Origin: Limobrevibacterium gyesilva
GTDB lineage: Bacteria; Pseudomonadota; Alphaproteobacteria; Acetobacterales; Acetobacteraceae
Length of the DNA stretch: 64,000 nt
Direction of reading: 5' to 3'
Assembly: GCF_025989185.1 (NCBI RefSeq)
Contig: NZ_JAPDNT010000003.1
Location: 248,001 to 312,000 of the forward strand
In this document: one piece after another, positions 52,779-61,262 of the stretch
How positions within the stretch are numbered: the first letter of the stretch is position 1
Layout of the letters: the number at the start of each line of letters is the position of its first letter
The notes under the pieces: model-generated
Told to the model about the DNA's origin: nothing
Database searches by the model: none
What the model saw: the letters and a program-made list of their open reading frames with translations, nothing else
Made by a program: the position numbers and the translations under genes

Positions 52779-53321
52779 TCAGACTTCCGGCAGCCAGTCG
52801 AGGTCGTTGAAGCCGCGGTTGATGTACCCGCCCTTGTCGGCCGAGGCGCCCTCGTAGCCGAACTTCACCCAGACCGGCTTCTGGTTGTACAACGTCACCA
52901 CCAGGTCGCCGCGCAGCTTCTTGAAGAACGGGCTGCCTTCCACCGCGCGCAGCACGCTCACGCGGTCGGTCTCGGACAGCACGTCCAGATAGGGCGTGCC
53001 GAAGCGCTTCTTCGCCTCCGCGTCCAGCATCGCGACACCGCTTTCCATCAGCGCGCGCAGCGTCGGATCGGCGCTGTCGTACACAGCCACCGCGGTGATG
53101 TAGTAGCTGTCGGCCAGACGGTCGTGCGGATAGGTATCGCGCGCCGCCTTCACCAGCGTCGCCATCGTCTGCGGCTTCAGGTTCTTCGCCGCCTGCGCCC
53201 ATGCGGACTCGGCGGTGACGGTCATCCCCGCCGCTGCGGCGGCGGCCGCGGGCACAGCGGTGGCGCTGCCGCGCAGGAAGATCCGGCGGCTGACCCGCGT
53301 GCGCCTATCGACGTCTCTCAT
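52779..53321 (-). CDS. Gluconate 2-dehydrogenase subunit 3 family protein (Tat-exported small subunit)
   Basis: Small subunit that carries the GMC flavoprotein through the Tat system, 180 residues. The start MRDVDRRTRVSRRIFLRGSA at 53321, with GGGAGAGAGAC upstream, gives a textbook twin-arginine signal (SRRIFLRG) and Ala-rich core with cleavage near AWAQ. The mature part (DTYPHDRLADSYYITAVAVY, FFKKLRGDLVVTLYNQ) is typical of the family. It has no cofactor site. It is encoded before the large subunit, as in gluconate, glucose and fructose dehydrogenases. Confidence 0.92.
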   Translation of the reverse strand: MRDVDRRTRVSRRIFLRGSATAVPAAAAAAAGMTVTAESAWAQAAKNLKPQTMATLVKAARDTYPHDRLADSYYITAVAVYDSADPTLRALMESGVAMLDAEAKKRFGTPYLDVLSETDRVSVLRAVEGSPFFKKLRGDLVVTLYNQKPVWVKFGYEGASADKGGYINRGFNDLDWLPEV

Positions 53322-53348
53322 GTCTCTCTCCCGTTTGTTCAAGTTTCT

Positions 53349-53744
53349 TCAGCGATAGCGCCCGTGCTTCTGCAGCACCTCGATCCGGTAGCCGTCGGGA
53401 TCGGTGACAAAGAAGAACCGCGCCATCAGCGCGCCCTCCCGCTGGAACTCCTTCACCGGGTTGGGATCGAGTTTCTCGCGCGTGAAGCGCGCGTGCTCGG
53501 CGTCCAGGTCGTCCACGACGAAAGCGATGTGGCCATAACCGTCGCCGAGCGCATAGGCATCCCGCCGGTCGTGGTTGATCGTCAGTTCAAGCTCGAAATC
53601 ATCCTCCGGCCCGCGCAGATAGACCAGCGTGAAGCCCTCGAACGGATACCGGTCCGCGACCTGCAGGCCGAAGGCGCGGCGATAGAAATCCACCGAGCGC
53701 GCCTCGTCGATCACGCGGATCATGGAGTGGATCGGCTTGGCCAT
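53349..53744 (-). CDS. VOC/glyoxalase I family protein
   Basis: Lactoylglutathione-lyase-like enzyme, 131 residues with two beta-alpha-beta-beta-beta modules. H6 in KPIHSMIRV, E53 or nearby in DDFELELTINHD, H in YGHIAFVVDDL and the terminal glutamate in YRIEVLQKHG are the expected four metal ligands, so it could be an active glyoxalase I. It lies between the cytochrome c and small-subunit genes, touching the former. It may detoxify a 2-oxoaldehyde formed by the dehydrogenase, such as methylglyoxal. Confidence 0.9.
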   Translation of the reverse strand: MAKPIHSMIRVIDEARSVDFYRRAFGLQVADRYPFEGFTLVYLRGPEDDFELELTINHDRRDAYALGDGYGHIAFVVDDLDAEHARFTREKLDPNPVKEFQREGALMARFFFVTDPDGYRIEVLQKHGRYR

Positions 53745-54140
53745 TCAATGCTGCTCCCTGAGCCATGCGATGATGGTGTTACGGGTCTCGGGATTGGCCT
53801 GGCGATAGGCCATGACGCCGCCCTTGATCACCGCTTGCGGATTGGTGAGGTAGGCATCGAGATGCGGCTCGTCCCAGACGAAGCCCGCCTGCGCGAAGCC
53901 CGGCGAATACCTGAACCCCGGAAAGCTGCCGGCCTTGCGCCCGAACACGCCGAACAGGTTCGGGCCCTGGCGCGGCATGTCGCCCGGCTTCACCGAATGG
54001 CAGGTGCCGCACTGGTTCGTGAACAGCGTTGCCGGATCAGGCTGCGTGGCCTGCATCGGCACGGTGAACTGGGCTCGCACATTCGTGAGCGGCGCCGCGG
54101 CGATGGCGCCGGCGATCAGCAATGGCGCGATCCGCCCCAT
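53745..54140 (-). CDS. Periplasmic c-type cytochrome, electron acceptor for the GMC dehydrogenase
   Basis: Class I cytochrome c, 131 residues. A signal peptide covers residues 1-23 (LLIAGAIAAAPLTNVRA). The haem motif CGTCH is at residues 44-48, followed by GPNLFGVFGRKAGSFPGFRYS as in mitochondrial-type cytochromes. The methionine ligand is in GGVMAYRQ near residue 109. It is the first gene of the cytochrome-glyoxalase-small-large dehydrogenase operon and probably passes electrons from the flavoprotein to the respiratory chain. Confidence 0.92.
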   Translation of the reverse strand: MGRIAPLLIAGAIAAAPLTNVRAQFTVPMQATQPDPATLFTNQCGTCHSVKPGDMPRQGPNLFGVFGRKAGSFPGFRYSPGFAQAGFVWDEPHLDAYLTNPQAVIKGGVMAYRQANPETRNTIIAWLREQH

Positions 54141-54206
54141 GCCTTTCCTCCCCGAAGTCGTCCTTCTACGGGAAGCCTACGGGCCGCGCTGCAACATTCG
54201 GTAGTA

Positions 54207-54560
54207 TCAGGCTACGACAGCGTCACTTTCCTGCGGCACCTTGCTGCAGCGCGGCATTCCGCCGGCAGCAAGCTTCTCCGCGAGCTGGCGGGCGTGCAGA
54301 TCCTGGTTGCGCAGGTAATGCAGGCAGGTCACGCGCAGGAACGAGGCGAAATTCGTCATCTCGCCGCGCGTCGCCAGGATCTCGTCATGCAGCACGGCAA
54401 CGAAGCGGGCCACCGACATGCCCTCCTTCGCCGCGATCTCCTCGAGAATGTCCCAGAACGCCGCTTCGAGACGGATCGACGTGGCATGGCCGTGCAGCCG
54501 CATCGGCCGCGTCTCGGCCTCATAGGTGGCAGGGTTCTGGGAGATGAACAGATTGCACAT
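54207..54560 (-). CDS. Ribbon-helix-helix domain protein
   Basis: 117 residues from ATG 54560 (MCNLFISQNPATYEAETRPM). The segment MRLHGHATSIRLEAAFWDIL gives the RHH strand and first helix; SVARFVAVLHDEIL gives the second. This corresponds to the RHH_4 family common in alphaproteobacteria, of which several occur near sulfotransferases or as stand-alone regulators. The C-terminal half (FLRVTCLHYLRNQDLHARQL) is helical. Three contiguous 10-base repeats at 54579-54608 lie just upstream and could be its own operator, since RHH dimers bind tandem sites. Confidence 0.82.
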   Translation of the reverse strand: MCNLFISQNPATYEAETRPMRLHGHATSIRLEAAFWDILEEIAAKEGMSVARFVAVLHDEILATRGEMTNFASFLRVTCLHYLRNQDLHARQLAEKLAAGGMPRCSKVPQESDAVVA

Positions 54561-54578
54561 GGCCGTTTCCCGAAGCCT

Positions 54579-54608
54579 TCCGATCACGCGTGGTCACGGG
54601 TGATCACG
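54579..54608 (-). repeat. Three tandem 10-bp repeats upstream of the RHH gene, candidate autoregulatory operator
   Basis: Read leftward the units are CGTGATCACC, CGTGACCACG and CGTGATCGGA, contiguous and 19-48 bases before the start codon. One helical turn per unit puts all copies on the same DNA face, the geometry used by side-by-side RHH dimers. Binding is inferred. Confidence 0.5.
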
Positions 54609-54648
54609 AGCATGTGGTTTCTCCGCGTCGGATGCAAACCCGCACGCC

Positions 54649-56235
54649 TCACGATTGCGCGTTCTCCACCAGCCGCATCAGCGTCTCCAGCCGGTCGGCC
54701 TCGGCGGCGGGCTTGTCGGTGCGGATGCGGGCGATGCGGGGAAAGCGCAGCGCCACGCCGGATTTGTGGCGCGACGACAACTGCGCCGCGTCGAACGCCA
54801 CTTCCAGCACCAGGCCGCGTTCCACCTCGCGCACCGGGCCGAAACGCTGGGTGGTGTGGTTGCGGATCCAGCGGTCGAGGAAAGCCAGCTCCTCGTCGGT
54901 GAAGCCGAAATACGCCTTGCCCACCGGCACCAGCTCGCCGTCGGCGCGCCACAGGCCGAAGGTGTAGTCGGAATAATAGCTGCTGCGCTTGCCGTGGCCG
55001 CGCTGGGCATACATCAGCACGGCGTCGATGGTCAGCGGGTCGCGCTTCCACTTCCACCACAACCCTTTCGGCCGTCCCGGCACATACGGGGCGTCGGCGC
55101 GCTTGAGCATCAGCCCCTCGATCGCCACCGCCCGCGCGCCGTCGCGCAGCGCCGCCAGCTCGGCGATGGAGCCGAACCGGATCAGTTCCGAAAGATCCAG
55201 CCGCGCGGGGGCCATGCGGCCGTGCCATGCCTCCAGCCGCGCCCGCCGCGCGTCGAATGCGAGCGGCCGGATGTCGTCCGCGCCCTCGAACAGCATGTCG
55301 TACAGCCGCACGCCGACTGGATAGTCCTTCATCATCTTCGCCGTCACCGCCTTGCGGTTCAGCCGCTGCTGCAGATCGGCGAACGGCGCCACCTGGCCGT
55401 CGCGCACCACCAGCAGCTCGCCGTCGAGCACGGCGTGGAACTCCATGGCGGCGAGGATCTCCGGGAACGCGTCGGAGATGTCCTCGGCCCCGCGCGAATA
55501 CAGCCGCCGTCCGCCGGCGCTGGCGACAAGCTGCACGCGGATGCCGTCCCATTTCCACTCCGCCCGCAGCAGCGCGGGATCGAGGCCGGCGATGTCCCCC
55601 GCGTCCAGCGGATGCGCCAGCATCGGCGGGCGGAACACCGGGGCGTCGGCCGGATCGGGGCGCGGAGCCTGGCCCTCGATCCAGGCGAACAGCGCGCTAT
55701 AGGGCGGCGCCAGCCCGTGCCACACCTCCTCGATATCGTCCGGCGCGATGCGGCCGCCGGACATGTCCGCCAGCGCGATCTTGGCCAGCCGGGCGGAGGC
55801 GCCGACCCGCAGCCCGCCGGTGATCAGCTTCAGCAGCGCCAGCCGCACCGACGGATCGCAGGCATCGAGCCATCCGGCCACGATCGCCGGCAACGCGGCC
55901 TTCGGCGCCCGGTCCAGCGTGCCCACCACCTCCGACAGGCGTGGCGGCGCGGCGTTGGTCGCCCTGGAGGGCCACATCAGTGCCACCGTCTCGGCGAGGT
56001 CGCCCACGTAGTCATACGACCACGCGAACAGCTCGGGGTCCGTGCGATCCGCCGCCAGCTGGCGGATCAGCCCGGCCTTGGCGGTGGCGAAGGACAGCTC
56101 ACCAGTGACCGCCGCCAGCCCCAGGCCGCGATCCGGGTCCGGCTGGGTGGCGAAATACCGGCGCAGCAGGGCGATCTTGGCGTTGCGGCCCGGGGTGAAT
56201 ACCAGGCGTTCCAGCAGGTCGGCGAAGGCGATCAT
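54649..56235 (-). CDS. ATP-dependent DNA ligase of the exonuclease/helicase-associated type
   Basis: Cisplatin-resistance-independent bacterial ATP ligase, 528 residues. MIAFADLLERLVFTPGRNAK at 56235 is the start, overlapping the exonuclease stop (ATGA); more upstream codons belong to other genes. The N-terminal DNA-binding domain is followed by the adenylation motif EWKWDGIRVQL, the lysine being the AMP attachment site, then ELLVVRDGQ (motif III), EGLMLKRAD (IV) and WWKWKRDPLTID (V). The OB domain follows, with RFPRIARIRTDK. This ligase is encoded with the exonuclease, DEXH helicase and PdeM genes that lie within 5 kb here, forming a known four-gene DNA-repair module. Confidence 0.93.
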   Translation of the reverse strand: MIAFADLLERLVFTPGRNAKIALLRRYFATQPDPDRGLGLAAVTGELSFATAKAGLIRQLAADRTDPELFAWSYDYVGDLAETVALMWPSRATNAAPPRLSEVVGTLDRAPKAALPAIVAGWLDACDPSVRLALLKLITGGLRVGASARLAKIALADMSGGRIAPDDIEEVWHGLAPPYSALFAWIEGQAPRPDPADAPVFRPPMLAHPLDAGDIAGLDPALLRAEWKWDGIRVQLVASAGGRRLYSRGAEDISDAFPEILAAMEFHAVLDGELLVVRDGQVAPFADLQQRLNRKAVTAKMMKDYPVGVRLYDMLFEGADDIRPLAFDARRARLEAWHGRMAPARLDLSELIRFGSIAELAALRDGARAVAIEGLMLKRADAPYVPGRPKGLWWKWKRDPLTIDAVLMYAQRGHGKRSSYYSDYTFGLWRADGELVPVGKAYFGFTDEELAFLDRWIRNHTTQRFGPVREVERGLVLEVAFDAAQLSSRHKSGVALRFPRIARIRTDKPAAEADRLETLMRLVENAQS

Positions 56236-57254
56236 TCCTCGCTGCCCTCGTCGCTGTAGCCGACCAGCCGCAGCGCGCGGCCGCGGATGCCGCGCTGGCC
56301 GGCGGCATGGATCAGCGCCTCCTCGCGCCCATGCGTCACCCACACCTCCGGCGCGCCGACCTCGTCCAGCGTGGCGTTCAGCTCATCCCAGTCGGCGTGG
56401 TCGCTGATCACCAGCGGCAGTTCCACCCCGCCCTGCTTGGCGCGCTGGCGCACCCGCATCCAGCCGGAGGCCATGCACACCACCGGCTCGGCCAGCCGCC
56501 GCGCCCAGCGGTCGGCGACGGCGCTGGGCGGGGCCAGCACGATCTGGCCGACCAGCCGGCCCTTCGCCGCCACCGTGGCCGGCAGCAGCTCGCCCAGCGC
56601 CACGCCCTGCTCCTCGTAGACCCGGCACATGGCCGCCAGCGCTCCGTGCAGCCAGATCGGCGCGTCCCAGCCAGCCTGGCGCAGCAGCGCGATCAGCCGC
56701 TGGCACTTGCCCAGCGAATAGCAGCCGACGACATGCGTCCGCTCCGGGAACAGCGCCACGCTGGCCAGCAGGCGACGGATCTCGGCATCCGCCGGCGGAT
56801 GGCGGAACACCGGCAGGGCGAAGGTCGCCTCGGTCACGAACACGTCGCAGGCGATGGGCTCGAAGCCGGCGCAAGTGGGGTCGGGCGCGCGCTTGTAGTC
56901 GCCGCTGACCACGGCACGGCTGCCGCGCCACTCCATCGCCACCTGCGCGCTGCCCAGCACGTGGCCGGCCGGCTGCAGCCACAGATCGACGTCGTTGATG
57001 CGGATGCGCTCGCCCCAGGCCAGCGCCTGCCGCACCGCGCCGGCGCCGTCTTCGCCCAGGCGGGCCTGCATCAGCGCCAGGGTCGGCGCGGTGGCGAGCA
57101 CGGCGCGATGGCCGGGGCGGGCGTGGTCGGAATGGGCATGCGTGATCACCGCCCGGTCCACGGCACGGACCGGGTCGATGTAGAAGCCGCCGGGCTCGCA
57201 ATACAGCCCCTGCGGCAGCACCTTCAGCCAGGTTTCGGGATGCGGCGCGGTCAT
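56232..57254 (-). CDS. Ligase-associated DNA exonuclease (metallo-beta-lactamase fold)
   Basis: Predicted 3'-end-processing MBL/beta-CASP nuclease, 340 residues. The start MTAPHPETWLKVLPQGLYCE at 57254 overlaps the GST stop. The metal motif is THAHSDHARPGH near residue 39; further ligands are in AGHVLGSAQV, SGDYKR and the ISDHADWDEL near the C-terminus. Its stop overlaps the ligase start, so the two proteins are made together. Role in repair of blocked DNA ends is inferred from family knowledge. Confidence 0.92.
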   Translation of the reverse strand: MTAPHPETWLKVLPQGLYCEPGGFYIDPVRAVDRAVITHAHSDHARPGHRAVLATAPTLALMQARLGEDGAGAVRQALAWGERIRINDVDLWLQPAGHVLGSAQVAMEWRGSRAVVSGDYKRAPDPTCAGFEPIACDVFVTEATFALPVFRHPPADAEIRRLLASVALFPERTHVVGCYSLGKCQRLIALLRQAGWDAPIWLHGALAAMCRVYEEQGVALGELLPATVAAKGRLVGQIVLAPPSAVADRWARRLAEPVVCMASGWMRVRQRAKQGGVELPLVISDHADWDELNATLDEVGAPEVWVTHGREEALIHAAGQRGIRGRALRLVGYSDEGSEE

Positions 57255-57880
57255 TCCGGCGGGTAGTTGCGCCGCCACACCTCGGCCAGCGGCGGCAGCG
57301 CATCCACGCCTTCGGCGATCGCGTGCAGCCGCGGGCAGGCGCCGGCGAACCAGGGCCGCTTGGGCCGCCACTGCGTCATCGCCGCGATGAAGATGTCGAT
57401 GGCCGAGAACCGGGCGCCCAGGAACCAGGGCTGTCCGGCCGCGCCGTCCATCTGCGCCCACAGACGCTGCGCATAGGTATCCACATTGACGCGGAATGCC
57501 TTCTGCGCGTCCACGCCGGGCACGAAGCGTTCGGGCAGGTCGGCATAGGTGAAGGTCGGGTAGATATTGGCCACCATGAACACCAGCCAGCGCAGGAACT
57601 CCGGCCGCTCGGGCGCGCGCGCTTCTGGCACCAGATCGTGACGCCCGGTGACGTCGGCAAGGTACAGCGTAATCGCGGCGCTCTCCGTCATCACCCGCCC
57701 GTCCGGCAGCACCAGCGTCGGGATCTGCGCCAGCGGGTTCACCGTCGCCAGCCGCTGCCGCGCCTCCTCCGAGGTGAACAGGTCGCCGAGATCCTCGACC
57801 TCGAACGGCAGCCCGTACCAGGCAAGCTGCGCCTCGGCCAGCACCGAGCCCCAGCCCGGACGTGCGAACAGCTTGTACAT
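57251..57880 (-). CDS. Glutathione S-transferase family protein
   Basis: 209 residues, cytosolic GST fold. The start MYKLFARPGWGSVLAEAQL at 57880, preceded by GGGGTGACG, begins the thioredoxin-like domain directly. NPLAQIPTLVLPDGRVMTESAAI contains the cis-proline and glutathione-binding ES motif. The alpha-helical domain includes FSAIDIFIAAM. It overlaps the exonuclease by 4 bases, so it heads the leftward repair operon; why a GST is translationally coupled to DNA repair genes is unclear. Confidence 0.9.
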   Translation of the reverse strand: MYKLFARPGWGSVLAEAQLAWYGLPFEVEDLGDLFTSEEARQRLATVNPLAQIPTLVLPDGRVMTESAAITLYLADVTGRHDLVPEARAPERPEFLRWLVFMVANIYPTFTYADLPERFVPGVDAQKAFRVNVDTYAQRLWAQMDGAAGQPWFLGARFSAIDIFIAAMTQWRPKRPWFAGACPRLHAIAEGVDALPPLAEVWRRNYPPE

Positions 57881-57970
57881 CGTCACCCCCCTGTTTGCCC
57901 GAAGCATAACCGGACCCCGGCGAAGCGGTCACGCTTCACGCCTCGCGCCGAACCCCTTATCAAGGGGGCG

Positions 57971-60463
57971 ATGACCGGAACATTGCCGGAACCTTTTGCC
58001 GCCTGGTTCGCCGCGCGCGGCTGGACGCCGCGGCCGCACCAGCTCGACGTGCTCGCCGCCGCCCAGGCCGGCGAGAGCGTGCTGCTGATCGCGCCGACCG
58101 GCGGCGGCAAGACCCTGGCGGGGTTCCTGCCCAGCCTGGTGGACCTGCACGCCAATCCGCGGCCGGGGATGCACACTCTGTATGTCTCGCCGCTGAAGGC
58201 CCTGGCCGCCGACATCGCCCGCAACCTGACGCGGCCGGTTGCGGACATGTCATTGGACATAACCATCGACACCCGCACCGGCGACACCTCCGGCGAGCGC
58301 CGGCGCCGGCAGCGGGAAGCGCCGCCGAACCTGCTGCTGACCACGCCCGAGAGCCTGGCCCTGCTGGTCTCGCTGCCCGACGCGCCGCAGATGTTCGCCT
58401 CGCTCGCCGCCGTGGTGGTGGACGAGGTGCATGCGCTGGCAGGCACCAAGCGCGGCGACCAGTTGGCGCTGTGCCTCGCGCGGCTGTCCACCCTAGCGCC
58501 GGGCGCGCGGCGGACCGGGCTGTCCGCCACCGTCGCGCACCGCCAGCCCTTGGTCGATTACGTCTCCTCCGGCACGCCGGCGCGGGTGATCGAGGTCACC
58601 GGGGGCGCGCCGCCGGAGATCACCATGATCCTGCCGGAAGGCCGCCTGCCCTGGTCCGGCCATATGGGCCTGTTCAGCGCCCCCGAGATCCTCGCGCGCA
58701 TCCGCGCCGCCGGCATGACCATCGTCTTCGTCAACACCCGCGCCCAGGCGGAGCTGCTGTTCCAGGAACTGTGGAAGCTCAACGACGAGACCCTGCCGAT
58801 CGCCATCCACCACGGCAGCCTGGAGCTGGAGAGCCGCAAGCGCGTGGAAGCCGCCATGGCCGAGGGCCGGTTGCGGGCCGTGGTCGCCACCTCCTCGCTC
58901 GATCTCGGCATCGACTGGGGCGGCGTGGACCAGGTGCTGCAGGTGGGCGCGCCGAAAGGCGTCTCCCGCCTGCTGCAGCGCGTCGGCCGCGCCAATCACC
59001 GCATGGACGAGGCTTCCCGCGCCATCCTGGTGCCCGCCAACCGGTTCGAGGTGCTGGAATGCGAGGCCGCCATCCTGGGCGTCGCCGCGCGCGAGCTGGA
59101 CGGCGATCCGCCGCGGCCGGGCGGGCTCGACGTGCTGGCGCAGCACCTACTGGGGGTGGCTTGCAGTGCCGCGTTCCACCCCGACGCCATGTTCGCGGAG
59201 GTGCGGCGTGCCGCGCCCTATGCGGATCTCACGCGCCAGGATTTCGACGCCGTGCTGGGCTTCGTGGAGGACGGCGGCTACGCGCTCTCGGCCTATGAGC
59301 GCTATCGGCGGCTGTTCCGCGATTCCGAAGGGCGCATGCACGTGATGTCCGAGCGGGTCGCGCGCACCCACCGCATGAACATCGGCACCATCGTCGAGGA
59401 GCCGCTGCTGAAGGTGCGCCATGTCGGCCGCGGCGGCGGCATGCTGGGCGAGGTCGAGGAATACTTCGTCAACATGCTGAGCCCCGGCGACACCTTCATG
59501 TTCGCCGGCCGGCTGCTGCGCTTCCTGCGCCTGCGCGAAACCGTGTGCGAAGTGACCGACGGCGGCGGCGGCGACCCGAAAGTGCCCGCCTATGCGGGCG
59601 GGCGCATGCCCATGACCACCAACCTCGCCGACCGCGTGCGCGCCATGCTGCAGGACCCCGCGACTTGGCACGCCTTCCCCGAGCCGGTGCAGGAATGGCT
59701 GCGCCTGCAGAAAGCCCGCTCCCGCCTGCCGGGACGCCACGACCTGCTGGTGGAGACGTTCCCGCGCGGCGACCGCTGGTACCTCGTCGCCTATTGTTTC
59801 GAGGGCCGCAACGCCCACCAGACGCTGGGCATGCTGCTGACCCGCCGCATGGAGCGCTTCGGCTTCCAGCCTCTCGGCTTCGTCGCCACCGACTACGTGC
59901 TCGCGACCTGGAGCGCGCGCGAGCCGCATGACGTCGCCCGCCTGTTCGAGCAGGACATGCTGGGCGACGACCTGGAGGCGTGGATGGCCGAGAGCTCCAT
60001 GCTCCGGCGCACCTTCCGCAACGTGGCGGTGATCGCCGGCCTGATCGAGCGGCACCATCCCGGCGCCGAGAAGACGAGACGACAAGTGACCGTGAACAGC
60101 GACCTCATCTACAACGTGCTGCGCCGCCACCAGCCCGACCACATCCTGCTGCGCGCCACCCGCGCCGACGCCGCCGGCGGGCTGACCGACGTCGCCCGCA
60201 TCGCCGGCATGCTGGCGCGCGCCAAGGGCCGCATCCGCCACATGGTGCTGTCGCGGGTGTCGCCGCTGGCCGTGCCGGTGCTGCTCGACATCGGGCGCGA
60301 GAGCGTGCGCAGCGGCGAGTCCGACGACGACCTGCTGGCCGAGGCCGAGACGCTGGTGGCCGAGGCCACCGGCACTGCCGAGCCGCCGCCGTTCCGGCCG
60401 CAGCGCCCCGCACCCCCGCAGCGGCCGCGACCCGATCGCCGCCAGGGCCGCCTGTTCGCATGA
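57971..60463 (+). CDS. Ligase-associated DEXH-box helicase (Lhr-like)
   Basis: SF2 DNA helicase, 830 residues. The start MTGTLPEPFAAWFAARGW at 57971 is preferred over a longer frame that runs antisense to the GST gene. Walker A APTGGGKT is at residues 41-48, the DEVH box in VVVDEVHALAG, motif III SATVAH, motif VI QRVGRANHR. The Lhr-specific C-terminal domain follows (WYLVAYCFEGRNAHQTLG, LTRRMERFGFQPLGF). It is divergent from the GST-exonuclease-ligase operon and overlaps pdeM. It likely unwinds damaged DNA for the nuclease and ligase. Confidence 0.93.
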   Translation: MTGTLPEPFAAWFAARGWTPRPHQLDVLAAAQAGESVLLIAPTGGGKTLAGFLPSLVDLHANPRPGMHTLYVSPLKALAADIARNLTRPVADMSLDITIDTRTGDTSGERRRRQREAPPNLLLTTPESLALLVSLPDAPQMFASLAAVVVDEVHALAGTKRGDQLALCLARLSTLAPGARRTGLSATVAHRQPLVDYVSSGTPARVIEVTGGAPPEITMILPEGRLPWSGHMGLFSAPEILARIRAAGMTIVFVNTRAQAELLFQELWKLNDETLPIAIHHGSLELESRKRVEAAMAEGRLRAVVATSSLDLGIDWGGVDQVLQVGAPKGVSRLLQRVGRANHRMDEASRAILVPANRFEVLECEAAILGVAARELDGDPPRPGGLDVLAQHLLGVACSAAFHPDAMFAEVRRAAPYADLTRQDFDAVLGFVEDGGYALSAYERYRRLFRDSEGRMHVMSERVARTHRMNIGTIVEEPLLKVRHVGRGGGMLGEVEEYFVNMLSPGDTFMFAGRLLRFLRLRETVCEVTDGGGGDPKVPAYAGGRMPMTTNLADRVRAMLQDPATWHAFPEPVQEWLRLQKARSRLPGRHDLLVETFPRGDRWYLVAYCFEGRNAHQTLGMLLTRRMERFGFQPLGFVATDYVLATWSAREPHDVARLFEQDMLGDDLEAWMAESSMLRRTFRNVAVIAGLIERHHPGAEKTRRQVTVNSDLIYNVLRRHQPDHILLRATRADAAGGLTDVARIAGMLARAKGRIRHMVLSRVSPLAVPVLLDIGRESVRSGESDDDLLAEAETLVAEATGTAEPPPFRPQRPAPPQRPRPDRRQGRLFA

Positions 60464-61152
60464 CGCCCGCCCCTGTCCACCTCGCCGGCGAGCGGTTGAT
60501 GCTCGATCCCGAAGGCGCGCTGTTCTGGCCGGCGCAACGCCTGCTGGCAGTCGCCGACCTGCATTTCGAGAAGGGCTCGGCCGCCGCCACAAGCGGCAGC
60601 CTGCTGCCGCCCTGGGACACCCGCGCCACGCTCGACCGCATGGCCGGGCTGCTGCGCCGCTACCGGCCGGACACCGTGGTGGCGCTGGGCGACTCCTTCC
60701 ACGACGCGAAGGGGGCGACCCGGCTGCTGCCGCAGGACCAGGCGCGGCTCGCCGCCATGACCAAGGCGGCGGCGTTCGTCTGGGTGCTCGGCAACCACGA
60801 CCCCACGCCGCCCGAGGGCATCGGCGGCACCTCGGCGGAAGAATGGCGGGTCGGCCCGCTGGTGTTCCGCCACCAGGCGACCCCGGGCCGGGTCCTCGGC
60901 GAGCTGTGCGGCCACCATCACCCCAAGGCGCATATCCCCACGCGCGGCACCGTGGTCACGCGGCCCTGCTTCGTGTTCGACGGGCGGCGGCTGATGCTGC
61001 CGGCGCTCGGCGCCTATACCGGCGGGCTCGACGTGCGCGCCCCCGCCATCGCCGGCCTGTTCCCGCGCGGCGGGCGGGTGTTCCTGCTCGGCCGCGACCG
61101 GCTGTTCAGCTTCGCCCTGCCGGCGCGCGCCGCCGCGGGCGCCCTGCTGTAG
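60460..61152 (+). CDS. pdeM: Ligase-associated DNA damage response endonuclease PdeM
   Basis: Calcineurin-like metallophosphoesterase, 230 residues, overlapping the helicase stop (ATGA). The metal motifs are ADLHFEKG (D..H), LGDSFHD, LGNHD near residue 110, and CGHHHPKAHI with the late histidine. The family acts with the helicase, exonuclease and ligase in DNA repair. Length and motif order are complete. Confidence 0.92.
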   Translation: MTPAPVHLAGERLMLDPEGALFWPAQRLLAVADLHFEKGSAAATSGSLLPPWDTRATLDRMAGLLRRYRPDTVVALGDSFHDAKGATRLLPQDQARLAAMTKAAAFVWVLGNHDPTPPEGIGGTSAEEWRVGPLVFRHQATPGRVLGELCGHHHPKAHIPTRGTVVTRPCFVFDGRRLMLPALGAYTGGLDVRAPAIAGLFPRGGRVFLLGRDRLFSFALPARAAAGALL

Positions 61153-61262
61153 CTTTCCGGATCGCCACCATATGGCGGCCGCATGGACGGCCATCGCGCG
61201 CGCAACGCGACATCAAGGGAGATCCTGACGCGGCAAGGAGCCCAGACGGCACATCGGCCCCG

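Noticed and set aside
51297-54902. A 1201-codon open frame on the plus strand opposite the GMC, cytochrome and RHH genes
   Set aside because: It runs antisense across six convincing genes, is rich in His, Arg, Ala and Gly with no domain, and is a by-product of GC-rich third codon positions.
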